From assembly GCA_029245345.1 (NCBI GenBank), contig JAQWPM010000024.1, forward strand, positions 171,525 to 235,524: a stretch of DNA of 64,000 nucleotides. The letters are read 5' to 3'. The DNA is from Longimicrobiales bacterium. Lineage in GTDB: Bacteria; Gemmatimonadota; Gemmatimonadetes; Longimicrobiales; Gaopeijiaceae. The notes under the pieces were generated by a model, which ran no database searches, was not told where the DNA came from, and was given only the letters and a program-made list of their open reading frames with translations. Position 1 is the stretch's first letter. The number at the start of each line of letters is the position of its first letter. The position numbers and the translations under genes are program-made. Below, piece after piece: positions 1 to 8,854 of the stretch.

Positions 1-2
1 GC

Positions 3-2009
3 GACGAGCGCGGTATTTTCAATCCCGACGCTTGTGGCACTGACGGCACGGGCGCGAAGAGCTGTGGTGAGGCTGCTGGCTACACGAACCCTGCCCAGGG
101 TGCGAACACGTGGAGCCTTCGCGGGAACTTCTCCTTCTCTCCGATGGACGAGTTGGACATTCGCTTCAACACGTTCTACAGCCACAAGAACATCGACTGG
201 GCGCCTGACGGCAACAATGCCGAAGGTCTCCTCCTGAACGTCTTCCGCGGTGGTTCGGACTACACGAACGACACCGATGGTAAGACGCTCACAATGGGCC
301 TTAATCAGCTGAACGATCACTTCGTGACGGGCGTGAACATGCTCTTCAACCCGGGTAACGGGATGAGCCACCGCCTGAACGCGGGTATCGACTGGACGCG
401 GAACACGTACCGCGAAGATCGCCCATGGGGTTTCTTCTATCGGCCCCAGGGAGAGCGTGAGGTCGATGACCGCACCTTCCGTAAGATGACACTCGACTAC
501 GCAGGTACGTGGGAAGCGGACCTCTTCGGTGCCGCGTCCTCGTTATCGTGGGGTGCCCAGCTGTACAACGACTTCAGCTCTGGTATCAACGGTTTCGGTG
601 AGGGTTTTGCCGGCCCCGGTGATAAGGTTCTGGAGTCGGGCGCCGTCACCGAGGCTTACGAGTACAACTCGACGGTCACGAGCGGTGGGTTCTTCGTACA
701 GCAGCAGTTCGGTCTCGGGGACAAGCTGTTCCTGACGGCCGGTCTGCGTGTTGACGGTCACTCGGCGTTCGGTTCGGACTTCGGCCTCGAGCCGTACCCG
801 AAGGCGTCCGCCGCCTACGTCATTTCCGACGAAGGCTTCTTCCCGGAAAACTTCGGGATGCTCAAGCTGCGTGCAGCCATCGGTGAGTCCGGCAAGGCGC
901 CGGGCCTCTTCGACGCCGCTCGCACGTGGTCGTCGGTCGCTGGTGATAACGGCCAGCCTGGCGTTTCGCCGGACAACCTTGGTAACCCGGACCTCGGCCC
1001 CGAGCGCACGCTCGAGTGGGAGTTCGGTTTCGAGGGTTCGACGTTCAACGATCGTGTGCAGTTCGAATACACGTACTACGATCAGACGACGTCCGACGCG
1101 CTCGTTGGCGTCCGCCAGCTGCCGTCGGGTGGTTTCGTCGGTACGCAGCTCGAAAACGTGGGTAAGGTCACCAACAGCGGCCACGAGATCTTCGTGAACG
1201 CGACTCTGGTCGCTGGGGACAACTTCTCTTGGGACCTCGGTGGACAGTACTCCACCAACAAGTCTGGTGTTGTTGATCTCGGTGGTCTCGAGAGCATCAA
1301 CGTTGGGTGGCGGAACTACATCCGTGCGCCGATCGAGTGCACGGCGGAACTCGCGAACGGTGCCGACTGGGACGGTTCCGGCTTCATCGGGCAGGGTTGT
1401 ACGCCCGGTGAGATGGTCACTTTCCCGCTGCCGGCGTTCTGCCACGATCGTGTGCAGAACCCGGACGTGGTTGGGGCTCCGGTGTTCAAAGAGCAGTGCC
1501 TAGGCGCGACAACGCCGGCGCACACGTTCGGCATCAACACCTCGATCACGATCGCTTCACGTCTGACGCTGGACGTGCTCGGCGAGGGCATGGGCGGCCA
1601 CGTGCTGTCCTCCGGTACTGCATACCAGAACGCGCGTCGTCGCGTGTGGCCGCTGTGCCGGTCCACGGTCGAAGCTGAAGCGGCTGGTAACGTGGCTGCA
1701 ATGACGGCTGGTGAGCGCGCTCTCTGTCTGCGTAGCAACACGCGCTACGGCATGTGGACGCAGCCGGCGGACTTCTTCAAGATCCGCTCAGCCTCGCTGA
1801 GCTACCGTGTGCCCGATGGCATGCTGCCGTCGAGCATTCGTGGTGCTACGGTGCGTCTCCAGGGCCGCAACCTCTTCACGAAGACGGACTATGAGGGCGT
1901 TGACCCTGAGGCGTTTGAAGACGGTTCGCTCGAGGTGCTTTTCCGGCAGGAGTACTACAACCTCCCGCCAATTCGCAGCTTCCAGCTGTCGGTCAAAATT
2001 GACTTTTAA
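3..2009 (+). CDS. SusC/RagA-like TonB-dependent outer-membrane receptor (3' part)
   Basis: C-terminal 668 residues of a SusC/RagA-type TonB-dependent receptor; the reading frame is open through the left window edge, so signal peptide, carboxypeptidase-like domain and plug lie outside. What is visible is alternating aromatic/polar beta-barrel sequence and the typical C-terminal end (a run on RNLF, then YEGVDPE, then a final strand ending SVKIDF). The family imports large ligands (glycans, peptides) across the outer membrane with TonB energy and a SusD lipoprotein lid. The SusD gene follows after 15 bases, so the pair is co-transcribed. The substrate cannot be read from the sequence. Family assignment is secure; start is off-window. 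Confidence 0.9.
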   Translation, partial: DERGIFNPDACGTDGTGAKSCGEAAGYTNPAQGANTWSLRGNFSFSPMDELDIRFNTFYSHKNIDWAPDGNNAEGLLLNVFRGGSDYTNDTDGKTLTMGLNQLNDHFVTGVNMLFNPGNGMSHRLNAGIDWTRNTYREDRPWGFFYRPQGEREVDDRTFRKMTLDYAGTWEADLFGAASSLSWGAQLYNDFSSGINGFGEGFAGPGDKVLESGAVTEAYEYNSTVTSGGFFVQQQFGLGDKLFLTAGLRVDGHSAFGSDFGLEPYPKASAAYVISDEGFFPENFGMLKLRAAIGESGKAPGLFDAARTWSSVAGDNGQPGVSPDNLGNPDLGPERTLEWEFGFEGSTFNDRVQFEYTYYDQTTSDALVGVRQLPSGGFVGTQLENVGKVTNSGHEIFVNATLVAGDNFSWDLGGQYSTNKSGVVDLGGLESINVGWRNYIRAPIECTAELANGADWDGSGFIGQGCTPGEMVTFPLPAFCHDRVQNPDVVGAPVFKEQCLGATTPAHTFGINTSITIASRLTLDVLGEGMGGHVLSSGTAYQNARRRVWPLCRSTVEAEAAGNVAAMTAGERALCLRSNTRYGMWTQPADFFKIRSASLSYRVPDGMLPSSIRGATVRLQGRNLFTKTDYEGVDPEAFEDGSLEVLFRQEYYNLPPIRSFQLSVKIDF

Positions 2010-2024
2010 TAGCCAGGAGAAATC

Positions 2025-3383
2025 ATGAATTCCATGAAAAAGCGCTGGCTCCCGCTCGTAGCCCTTGTGGCGACGTTCGGAATGGCCGGCTGTAGCGACA
2101 ACCTCTTCGAGGTGAAGAACCCGGGTCGGATTCTCGACGCGGATTTGAACACGGTGAAGGGCGTCAATGCACTTGTGACGGGAATGTCTTCTGACTTCTC
2201 GGCTGGGTATGACAATATGGCCTTCACAACCGCCATTCTCAGTGATGAGATGGTGGGCTCGGGCTCGTATTTTTCGACCGGGCGTTATCGCCGGGGTCTG
2301 TTCGATTCTGAGGATTCGGACGGATTCTGGAACAGCGTGCAGCGTGCGCGCTGGGTAGCTGAGGGCGGATTGCAGCGTATGGCAGCAATCGAGGGCTTTT
2401 CCTTCGCAGGTAATGAGAGCACGGCGCGAGCCTATCTCTTTGCCGGTCTCGCGAACCGTTGGTTCGGTGAGAACTTCTGCGAGGTCGTGTTCAGCAAACC
2501 GTACACCGACGAGGCACCTGGCCCCGGTGGTGAGATCGATACAGGTCAGCCGCTTCCGCGAACCGCCGCTTTCGAGCGCGCGATTCCGGCTTTGCAGGCC
2601 GCGATGTCCAACGGTTCGGGTGATATTGTAACCGCGGCCCACGGTGGGCTGGCGTCGGCATACGTTGGGCTAGGAAACTGGTCTTCGGCGATGAGTGAAG
2701 CTGCTCAGGTACCGACGAACTTCGTTCACTACGCGGTCTTCTCCGGGAACTCAGGTCGGGAAGAGAGTCAGATCTGGAACGAGACCCATGGTCGTGCTGA
2801 GATTTCGGCGTGGGGAACGCTTGCCGGTACGGTAGGCGAGGGTGATCCCCGCACACCATGGACGGACTGCAGCCTTGGTTCGTGCCCGTCGGCGAACGGT
2901 GCCGATGGTGAAACGATCCATTTCCGCCAGGACAAGTATCCTGAGAAGGGGTCGGACATCCCTCTCGTGAAGGGTACGGACATGCGGCTACTCGAGGCTG
3001 AGAACGCGCTGCTGACCGGAGATCTCGGAGTGTTTACATCCAAGATCAACGAGGTGCGTGCGTTCCACGGTCTCGCGGCGATCGCAGCGGTGACATCCGC
3101 TGGTTCTCTCACTGGTGGAACGTTCGGGAAGGACGGCACTCTTGGTGGTGCCAGCGCGACGTCCATGACCGGTTGGGATGTGCTCGATCGTGAGCGCCAC
3201 CTGACGATGTGGCTTGAAGGTCGCCGTCTTTGGGACCTCCATCGTTGGGATCATCCCCATCTTAACGGTGGTGGGATTGTGTACTCGGCGACGGTTGCCC
3301 GTCGCTCGTCCTGCTTCCCGATCTCCGATCAGGAATGCCAGGTCAACGACAATGTGCCCAACTCGAAGTGCGTCACGATGTAG
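2025..3383 (+). CDS. SusD/RagB-like outer-membrane lipoprotein
   Basis: 452 aa. Signal peptide with a lipobox (GMAGC, Cys23) predicts a lipoprotein; the mature start (NLFEVKNPGRI) and the C-terminal WLEGRRLWDLHRW are SusD/RagB hallmarks. It is the substrate-capturing lid of the upstream SusC-like receptor. An AGGAGA ribosome site precedes ATG 2025; an internal ATG three codons later is also possible. An intrinsic terminator 24 bases after the stop closes the two-gene operon. Ligand unknown. Confidence 0.9.
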   Translation: MNSMKKRWLPLVALVATFGMAGCSDNLFEVKNPGRILDADLNTVKGVNALVTGMSSDFSAGYDNMAFTTAILSDEMVGSGSYFSTGRYRRGLFDSEDSDGFWNSVQRARWVAEGGLQRMAAIEGFSFAGNESTARAYLFAGLANRWFGENFCEVVFSKPYTDEAPGPGGEIDTGQPLPRTAAFERAIPALQAAMSNGSGDIVTAAHGGLASAYVGLGNWSSAMSEAAQVPTNFVHYAVFSGNSGREESQIWNETHGRAEISAWGTLAGTVGEGDPRTPWTDCSLGSCPSANGADGETIHFRQDKYPEKGSDIPLVKGTDMRLLEAENALLTGDLGVFTSKINEVRAFHGLAAIAAVTSAGSLTGGTFGKDGTLGGASATSMTGWDVLDRERHLTMWLEGRRLWDLHRWDHPHLNGGGIVYSATVARRSSCFPISDQECQVNDNVPNSKCVTM

Positions 3384-3406
3384 TTCGGGGCATGTAGCAG
3401 TACTGA

Positions 3407-3441
3407 CCGCCCCTTGGCTTCGGCCAAGGGGCGGTTTTTTT
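3407..3441 (+). terminator. Rho-independent terminator of the susCD-like operon
   Basis: Perfect 12-bp stem (CCGCCCCTTGGC pairing with GCCAAGGGGCGG) with a TTCG tetraloop, followed by seven T. A canonical intrinsic terminator. Confidence 0.95.
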
Positions 3442-3495
3442 GTTCTGTCACTCGGCCGAGCCCGTATCGTGCGATAGAAAGGCGGAGCTTTCCTT

Positions 3496-3525
3496 TTGAG
3501 GCTCCATCGCGCAGTGTGATATGAT
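3496..3525 (+). promoter_or_regulatory. Sigma70-type promoter for the 3554 gene
   Basis: TTGAGG (3496-3501), 18-base spacer, TATGAT (3520-3525). The first in-frame ATG of the downstream frame (3521) lies inside this -10 box, so translation should start at the later ATG 3554, which has a GGAGGG site eight bases upstream. Confidence 0.6.
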
Positions 3526-3553
3526 TGGTGATGCAGGTGTGGAGGGCAGGGGG

Positions 3554-4390
3554 ATGACCTTGATTCGAAAAGCGACTGTTGGTGTGTTGGGTGCGGTGTT
3601 GCTCGCCGGCTTGGCTGCGCCCACCCATGCCCAGGTTCGAGTGGAGGGTGAGGTTCTCGACTCAGAGAACGGTCTCCCGGTTCAGGGCGTCATCGTTCAA
3701 TTCCCGGAACTCGGCCTCGCGGCGCTCACCGACTCAATGGGGTATTTCCTCTTCGAGGCGGTTCCTCGCGGTGAACAGGTCATCTCGACGTACCATTTTG
3801 GGTACGCGAAGCTGGAGGCGCAGACCCCGATCGTTCTGGGTGATGTCCTCGCGCTCAACCTTACGCCCCGCCCGATCTCGCTGTCCGGCGTGGCAGTCGA
3901 CGTGCGTCCGACGGAGGAGATCGAGGCACTGACCATGGGAAGAGGGTCAGACTTCATCGGACCCGAGGCCGTCGAGGAGATGGCGGGGAGGACGAATCGG
4001 GTGCTTGAGGTCATGCGTGCGAAGGCGCCGCCGCGGTTGCAGATCAGGCAGCGGGGAAATGGGAGCGGCATGAGCTTCTGTATCCAGTCGACCCGCCGAA
4101 CCCCGTCGATTCAAGAGCTCAAGGACCTGGGACCCGGATGCCGCCCATCCATGTTGGTGATGGATGGTGTCGTGATCTACGCTCCCCCGAGCACCAGCGA
4201 TTTCGTCGGTGATGTGTACTCTGGGCTCCCGTCGGACGTCGCCTCCATGCTCTTGAATCAGAACCCCGATGAACTCGAGAGCATCCGGGTTCTGACCCCG
4301 CGGGACGCCTTCTTTCGCTACGGCGATGCGGGCCGATTGGGCGCGGTGGAGATCGTCACGAAACGCCCCACCAAGGTCATTCGGCGCTAG
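3554..4390 (+). CDS. Exported carboxypeptidase-regulatory-like / TonB plug-like protein
   Basis: 278 aa. Sec signal peptide (cleavage likely after THA, residue 26), then a carboxypeptidase-regulatory-like beta-sandwich (VEGEVLDSENGLPVQGVIV and following, about residues 27-110), then a region resembling a TonB receptor plug: MLVMDGVVIY and a terminal GAVEIVTKRPT, similar to the plug's G-(A/V)-x-x-I-x-T-(K/R) signature. No barrel follows, so this is a plug-only periplasmic or outer-membrane protein. Such proteins are common in Gemmatimonadota but their job is not established. Own promoter at 3496-3525, separate from the SusCD pair. Start chosen from the promoter and the GGAGGG site. Confidence 0.75.
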   Translation: MTLIRKATVGVLGAVLLAGLAAPTHAQVRVEGEVLDSENGLPVQGVIVQFPELGLAALTDSMGYFLFEAVPRGEQVISTYHFGYAKLEAQTPIVLGDVLALNLTPRPISLSGVAVDVRPTEEIEALTMGRGSDFIGPEAVEEMAGRTNRVLEVMRAKAPPRLQIRQRGNGSGMSFCIQSTRRTPSIQELKDLGPGCRPSMLVMDGVVIYAPPSTSDFVGDVYSGLPSDVASMLLNQNPDELESIRVLTPRDAFFRYGDAGRLGAVEIVTKRPTKVIRR

Positions 4391-4393
4391 GTC

Positions 4394-5047
4394 TTAACCC
4401 TGGGGCGGGAAGACGACTTCGAAGGGCGGAGGGCCGACATGGACGGATCCTCCTTGCCGGAGCGACTCGTCCGCGCTCCACACCAGGAAGTCGTAATCGC
4501 CCTCGTTCAGCTTCGTGAATGTGAAGGTGCCGTCACGGTCGGCGAATACCGAATGTGAGGCGTCTGTGATGTAGACGAAGGCTCTCATGCCCGGGTGAGC
4601 CGCGCACGCTACATCGACCCCTCCGGATACTTCGAAAACGACGTCTACGGATTCGTCCGGATCGGCATCCCGGTCGAAAAACGGAGCCGCCTCACCGACA
4701 CGTGTCAGCCGTACATTGTGGGGCAGGCTCTCGCTGTTGGTAAACGTCACCGTCGAACCTGTGGGCACGATGAGTTGGGAGGGCGAGAACTGAAGGCCGA
4801 TCTGGTCGACTGTGGCTGAGCCAGGCTGAATCGCATGGCCGCCGAGTGGTGTCAGTGAGACGATAGATGGGATCCCACCCACGGCCGGCGGAGCCTGACC
4901 ATAGACGGTCTGAACGTCTATCTCCTCGGGTGAGTCCACCTCGCCAGGCGGAGCGGCGCACGCTAGAGCGTGCACCGCCACCGCGGCGAGAAGGATGTGG
5001 CGGAGCAACGGACTCGCCTTAGCGGTCCATTCCACCGCGAACTTCAT
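4394..5047 (-). CDS. Cupredoxin (type-1 copper) lipoprotein
   Basis: 217 aa from the ATG at 5047. Lipoprotein signal peptide (HALAC, Cys30). A plastocyanin-like fold with all four type-1 copper ligands visible: His110 (in LPHN) and the C-x2-H-x2-M loop Cys148, His151, Met154. The C-terminal part (FADRDGTFTFTKLNEGDYDFLVW) looks like a carboxypeptidase-regulatory-like module, as in methylamine-utilisation-type plastocyanins. Likely a membrane-tethered periplasmic electron carrier or copper protein. The start codon lies inside the 3' end of the preceding sortilin-like gene (29-base overlap), so the two are probably translationally coupled. An upstream in-frame start at 5113 would bury the signal peptide and is less likely. 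Confidence 0.8.
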   Translation of the reverse strand: MKFAVEWTAKASPLLRHILLAAVAVHALACAAPPGEVDSPEEIDVQTVYGQAPPAVGGIPSIVSLTPLGGHAIQPGSATVDQIGLQFSPSQLIVPTGSTVTFTNSESLPHNVRLTRVGEAAPFFDRDADPDESVDVVFEVSGGVDVACAAHPGMRAFVYITDASHSVFADRDGTFTFTKLNEGDYDFLVWSADESLRQGGSVHVGPPPFEVVFPPQG

Positions 5048-7985
5048 CGAACAGCGACTTCGCCAGATGGAACTGCTGACGATGAGTGGTTGTTGGCGGG
5101 TACAGCGTGCCACCGCGTACCTGGCCGCCGTTTAGCGAGCTGTATGCCCCGCCAACTGCGCGCATCGCGGCGGTAAGCTTGCCCTGAGGGGTGTCGATTG
5201 GCGGACCGCCCCCGCGCCCGAAGCCCCGACCTCCGCCTCCGCCCATGCCGTTTTCACGCATGTAGGCCTGGATCTCGGCGGTGAGCGCTTGGGCCTCGAG
5301 CATGAAACGTTCACGAGCGTCGTACATGTCTTGCGTGATCTGCGGCATTTCGGGGTCACCGCGCACCGTGAAATGTGTCGAGTTGCTCGATCCGTTCGCG
5401 GAGACCGTCGCCGTGTACACTCCCGGCGTGACCCAAGCCCCCCGGTTCCCTATTGGGCGGGCGAGTTCAGGGTTGTCCCACGCGGCCCACGTCTCGGAAC
5501 CAGAACCTGTCGAGTGACGGAGGTCCCAATTCACGCGGTGCACTCCGGAGCCGCCCGGAACACTTATCTCGCGGATCACATCCCCGTTTGGGTGAGTGAT
5601 TGCCAGGGTGGCACTGCCGCCGCTCGCGAGCTTGTACGTGATCTCGACACCGTCGACCGGGTTCTTCCCGAGGTAGTCTGCCTGTCCGCGGTACGACGTG
5701 TCCTTCTTGTAGACCATGATCGTGCCGGTCGGGACCGAGAAGACCGTAACCGGAGCGTTGGCATCGGCCCATTCGGCGATCGCGCGTGTGTCGTCGAGGA
5801 TCCAGAATCCGCGACCGTGCGTACCCATCACGAGGTCTTTCTCACGTGGGTGGATCACCATGTCGTCGTAGTGCGTCGTCGGGAGGTTCGGCACCTTCGC
5901 CCAGTTTGTGCCCGCATCCGTGCTGGCGAAGACGTGGTGCTCGGTTCCGACGAAGAGCGTGTTCGGGTTGTCGGGGTGCTCTACGATGACGTTGACGACG
6001 CCCATGTCCGGTAGGGCTGCGTGGAGGGGCTCCCAACTCATACCGAAGTCTTCTGTCCGGTAGACATAAGGACTGAAGTCGCCTGCCCGGTGGTCATCGA
6101 ACGTCGCGTAGGCGGTTCCGGGGGCCGTGAAGGACGCTGCAATGCGGCTGACGTAAGCACCGTCACGAATGCCTTGGACGTTTCCGGAAACTTCGCTCCA
6201 GGTCGCGCCGAAGTTCTGGCTGACCTGGAGATTGCCGTCGTCGAAGCCGACCCAGAGTACCGCAGGATCGACCGGGGACTCATCGAGTGTGACCGCTTCA
6301 CCCCAACTGCTGGTACCGTCGTTTCGTGAGATCGTGATATCCGAGCCACGCACGCCCTGGATCTCCAGGTCATCGCGGTCGATTTGCCGCGACAGGTCTT
6401 CGGTGCTCGTCCACGACTCACCCTTGTTGGGTGAAGTGAAGAACCGGTTGCCTGCCACATACAGCACGTCCGGGTTGTGCTGGGAGAGCATCATCGGTGA
6501 CGTCCAGTCGAACCGATAGCTCACACCGAGCGGGGCCCTCGGCGAGATGTCGAGGTTGTCGCCGGTGATGGCGTCGTACCGGAAATATGTTCCACCGTTT
6601 GAGCTGCCGTACGTGAAGCGTGCGCTCCTGGGGTCGGCCTGCCAGTACATGCCATCACCGAATCCGCTCTGCATCCAATCGTCATTCAAGATGCCAGCCC
6701 AGCGACGGGTCTCTGACGGACCGAAGAACGAGTGGTTGTCCTGGAGCCCTCCGTAGACCCAGTACGGGTCTCGCATGTCCACGCCGAGCGCGTAGAACTG
6801 GGCGATGGGGAAGTTGTTGATTCTGCGGAAGTTCTCTCCACCGTCGTAGGACTCGTTCAGCCCTGCGTCGCCCGCGAGGTAGATGTGCTGTGTGTCGTTC
6901 GGGTCGATCCACAAGGCGTGGTGATCCGCGTGTACGCCCACATCGTACGTCGGCGCCCGCGCGATGGACGTCCAGGTGCGTCCGCCGTCGCGGCTGACGC
7001 TCGAGCGTGTTGCGAGCGTGTACACGACGTCCTCGTCCGTTGGGTCGATCCAGATGTGCGAGTAATACATAGGGCGGATGTCGAGATCGCTGACGCGCTC
7101 CCACATCAAGCCGCCATTCTCCGAGCGGTACGTCCCCTGCGTCTCACCACTCGCTGTCTCGACCAGAGCGTTGAGGACCTGCGGGTTCGACTCTGAGATC
7201 GCGATCCCGATGCGACCCTTGTCCCCTGCGGGCAGGCCGCCCTCGAGTTCGTTCCACGTCGCGCCGCCGTCCGTTGATTTGTGGATGCCACTGCCGGGAC
7301 CACCGCCATTGAAGCCCCAGGCGGTACGCTGCCGTTGATATGTGGCGGCGTAGATCGTGTTCGGGTTGCTCATGTCCATGACCATGTCGACGACGCCCGT
7401 ATATTCGTCGATATAGAGGACTTTGTCCCAGCTGCGGCCACCGTCGGTCGTCTTGAACACCCCTCGATCTTCAGAGGGCGCCCACAGGTTCCCCATTGCC
7501 GCGACGTACGCAATGTCCGGGTTGGAGGGATGCACCCTGACACGCCCGATGTGGCGGGTCTCAGCGAGGCCTAGGTGAGTCCAGCTGTCACCGCCGTCGG
7601 TCGTCTTGTAGACGCCGTTTCCGTAGGACGTGCTTTGCCGGTTCTGCTGCTCACCGGTCCCGACGTAGATGACGTCGTTGTTCGACCGCGAGATGTCGAC
7701 ATCACCGAAGGTGCTCACCGCCATCGTGTCAAAGACGTTCGTCCACGTCTGGCCGCGGTTGGTGGTCCTCCAAAGCCCGCCAGAGGCCGCCGCCACGAAC
7801 ATGGTCGACGGGTCGGACGGGAGCGCCTCTACATCGTGGATGCGACCGCCGGTCGCTGCGGGCCCGATGGAACGAGCTTCCAGGGCGCGCATGTCGTCTG
7901 TGGCGATGGCCTGTGCAGACACAGCAACAGGGATCAGCGTCGCCAGTGCGGCGAGCAAGGTCAGAGCGTTCATGGTGTGCTTCAT
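5019..7985 (-). CDS. VPS10/sortilin-type beta-propeller exported protein
   Basis: 988 aa. Sec signal peptide (ends near VAVSAQA), then repeated BNR/sortilin motifs of the type S/T-x-D-G-G-x-x-W (for example TTDGGDSWTHL, TTDGGRSWDKV, STDGGATWNEL, STDAGTNWAKV), giving a large beta-propeller, then a Fn3-like domain and a Gly-rich helical tail (GGGGGRGFGRGGG). This architecture is abundant in Bacteroidota and Gemmatimonadota and is annotated as glycosyl hydrolase or sortilin; catalytic activity is not demonstrated. ATG 7985 overlaps the stop of the upstream exonuclease (ATGA) and has a GGGAG site; an upstream in-frame start would lack a signal peptide. Confidence 0.85.
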   Translation of the reverse strand: MKHTMNALTLLAALATLIPVAVSAQAIATDDMRALEARSIGPAATGGRIHDVEALPSDPSTMFVAAASGGLWRTTNRGQTWTNVFDTMAVSTFGDVDISRSNNDVIYVGTGEQQNRQSTSYGNGVYKTTDGGDSWTHLGLAETRHIGRVRVHPSNPDIAYVAAMGNLWAPSEDRGVFKTTDGGRSWDKVLYIDEYTGVVDMVMDMSNPNTIYAATYQRQRTAWGFNGGGPGSGIHKSTDGGATWNELEGGLPAGDKGRIGIAISESNPQVLNALVETASGETQGTYRSENGGLMWERVSDLDIRPMYYSHIWIDPTDEDVVYTLATRSSVSRDGGRTWTSIARAPTYDVGVHADHHALWIDPNDTQHIYLAGDAGLNESYDGGENFRRINNFPIAQFYALGVDMRDPYWVYGGLQDNHSFFGPSETRRWAGILNDDWMQSGFGDGMYWQADPRSARFTYGSSNGGTYFRYDAITGDNLDISPRAPLGVSYRFDWTSPMMLSQHNPDVLYVAGNRFFTSPNKGESWTSTEDLSRQIDRDDLEIQGVRGSDITISRNDGTSSWGEAVTLDESPVDPAVLWVGFDDGNLQVSQNFGATWSEVSGNVQGIRDGAYVSRIAASFTAPGTAYATFDDHRAGDFSPYVYRTEDFGMSWEPLHAALPDMGVVNVIVEHPDNPNTLFVGTEHHVFASTDAGTNWAKVPNLPTTHYDDMVIHPREKDLVMGTHGRGFWILDDTRAIAEWADANAPVTVFSVPTGTIMVYKKDTSYRGQADYLGKNPVDGVEITYKLASGGSATLAITHPNGDVIREISVPGGSGVHRVNWDLRHSTGSGSETWAAWDNPELARPIGNRGAWVTPGVYTATVSANGSSNSTHFTVRGDPEMPQITQDMYDARERFMLEAQALTAEIQAYMRENGMGGGGGRGFGRGGGPPIDTPQGKLTAAMRAVGGAYSSLNGGQVRGGTLYPPTTTHRQQFHLAKSLFDEVRGGMDR

Positions 7986-8806
7986 GGTGTGTCGCTCCCG
8001 GGTTCCGGGTCGTTGGTTGCAGGTTTTGGTAGTGCGGCTGAGTCGAGAGCCGATTTCACCACCTTGATGACGTCGTCGTCCATGTCGTCCAAGCTCGTCA
8101 TCCACTTCAGGTAGTCGGGCGCTGTAGCCGCTATTGTGGCGAGCGGCTGCCCTTTGTGCTTCCCACGTCTAAAGACACGTCCGTCCTCGGGGCTGCTGAA
8201 CCAGCGATCCACCTCCGTACGGAACGGGCGGAACGTCTGGCAGTAGTCGTGCAGACCGTCCAAGTCCTGCGGAATATCGGGATACCGTTCGAGTTGTGCT
8301 CCAAGGACGGCCGCTGACGTGCGGATGTCGCCGAGCGCGGTATGAGCTTCTTCGTGCTCTCGGCCAAGATAGAATCGTGCTGCCGCCGAAAGATCCCTCG
8401 GCTCTTCCTTATGGAAGATGTTCTGCATGTCGAGGAGACGCCTGCCTTCGACGGAGAAGCTGATGCCGCATCGCTTGAATTCGGCGATGAGCACGTGGAT
8501 ATCGAAGCCCTTGATATTAAAGCCGGACAGATCGCTACCCGCGATCAGTTGGTCGTGCAGATTGCGAGCTGTGCGGCAGAACGGGAGTTCGTTCGCGACG
8601 TCTTCGTCCGTAATGCCGTGCACAGCCGTTGATTCCGCTGGAATAGGCATCTCGGGGTTGTATCTGCGCACCTTCTCGAGCACGTCCCCCTGGGGCGTGA
8701 TCTTGATGAGTGCGAGTTCCACGATCCGGTCTTTCTTGACGTCGAGCCCTGTGGTCTCGAGGTCGAAGAAGATGAGCGGTCGGTCGAGTTCGAAGGGTAG
8801 TTGCAT
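7982..8806 (-). CDS. DnaQ-family 3'-5' exonuclease
   Basis: 274 aa. DEDDh exonuclease: ExoI FFDLETTG (Asp15, Glu17), ExoII in SGFNIKGFDIHVL (Asp102), ExoIII HTALGD (His155, Asp160). The C-terminal extension (about residues 180-274) resembles that of stand-alone DnaQ-like exonucleases, including an RRGKHKGQPL motif often present after the nuclease domain. Probably DNA repair or polymerase III epsilon-like proofreading. Start chosen at MQLPFELDRP, immediately before the ExoI strand; the longer open frame has no homologous content. Overlaps the next gene by ATGA. Confidence 0.85.
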   Translation of the reverse strand: MQLPFELDRPLIFFDLETTGLDVKKDRIVELALIKITPQGDVLEKVRRYNPEMPIPAESTAVHGITDEDVANELPFCRTARNLHDQLIAGSDLSGFNIKGFDIHVLIAEFKRCGISFSVEGRRLLDMQNIFHKEEPRDLSAAARFYLGREHEEAHTALGDIRTSAAVLGAQLERYPDIPQDLDGLHDYCQTFRPFRTEVDRWFSSPEDGRVFRRGKHKGQPLATIAATAPDYLKWMTSLDDMDDDVIKVVKSALDSAALPKPATNDPEPGSDTP

Positions 8807-8854
8807 GGGACGAGCAAGGTAGTGAGCGGGCGTGGAATGGACTACAGTGGGCGG

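Noticed and set aside
543..1445. Long minus-strand open frame within the SusC-like gene
   Set aside because: Arg-rich and charge-biased translation with no domain; a shadow of the GC-rich plus-strand gene. The same applies to long antisense frames at 23902-26244, 30512-31858, 17183-18016 and 59281-60156.
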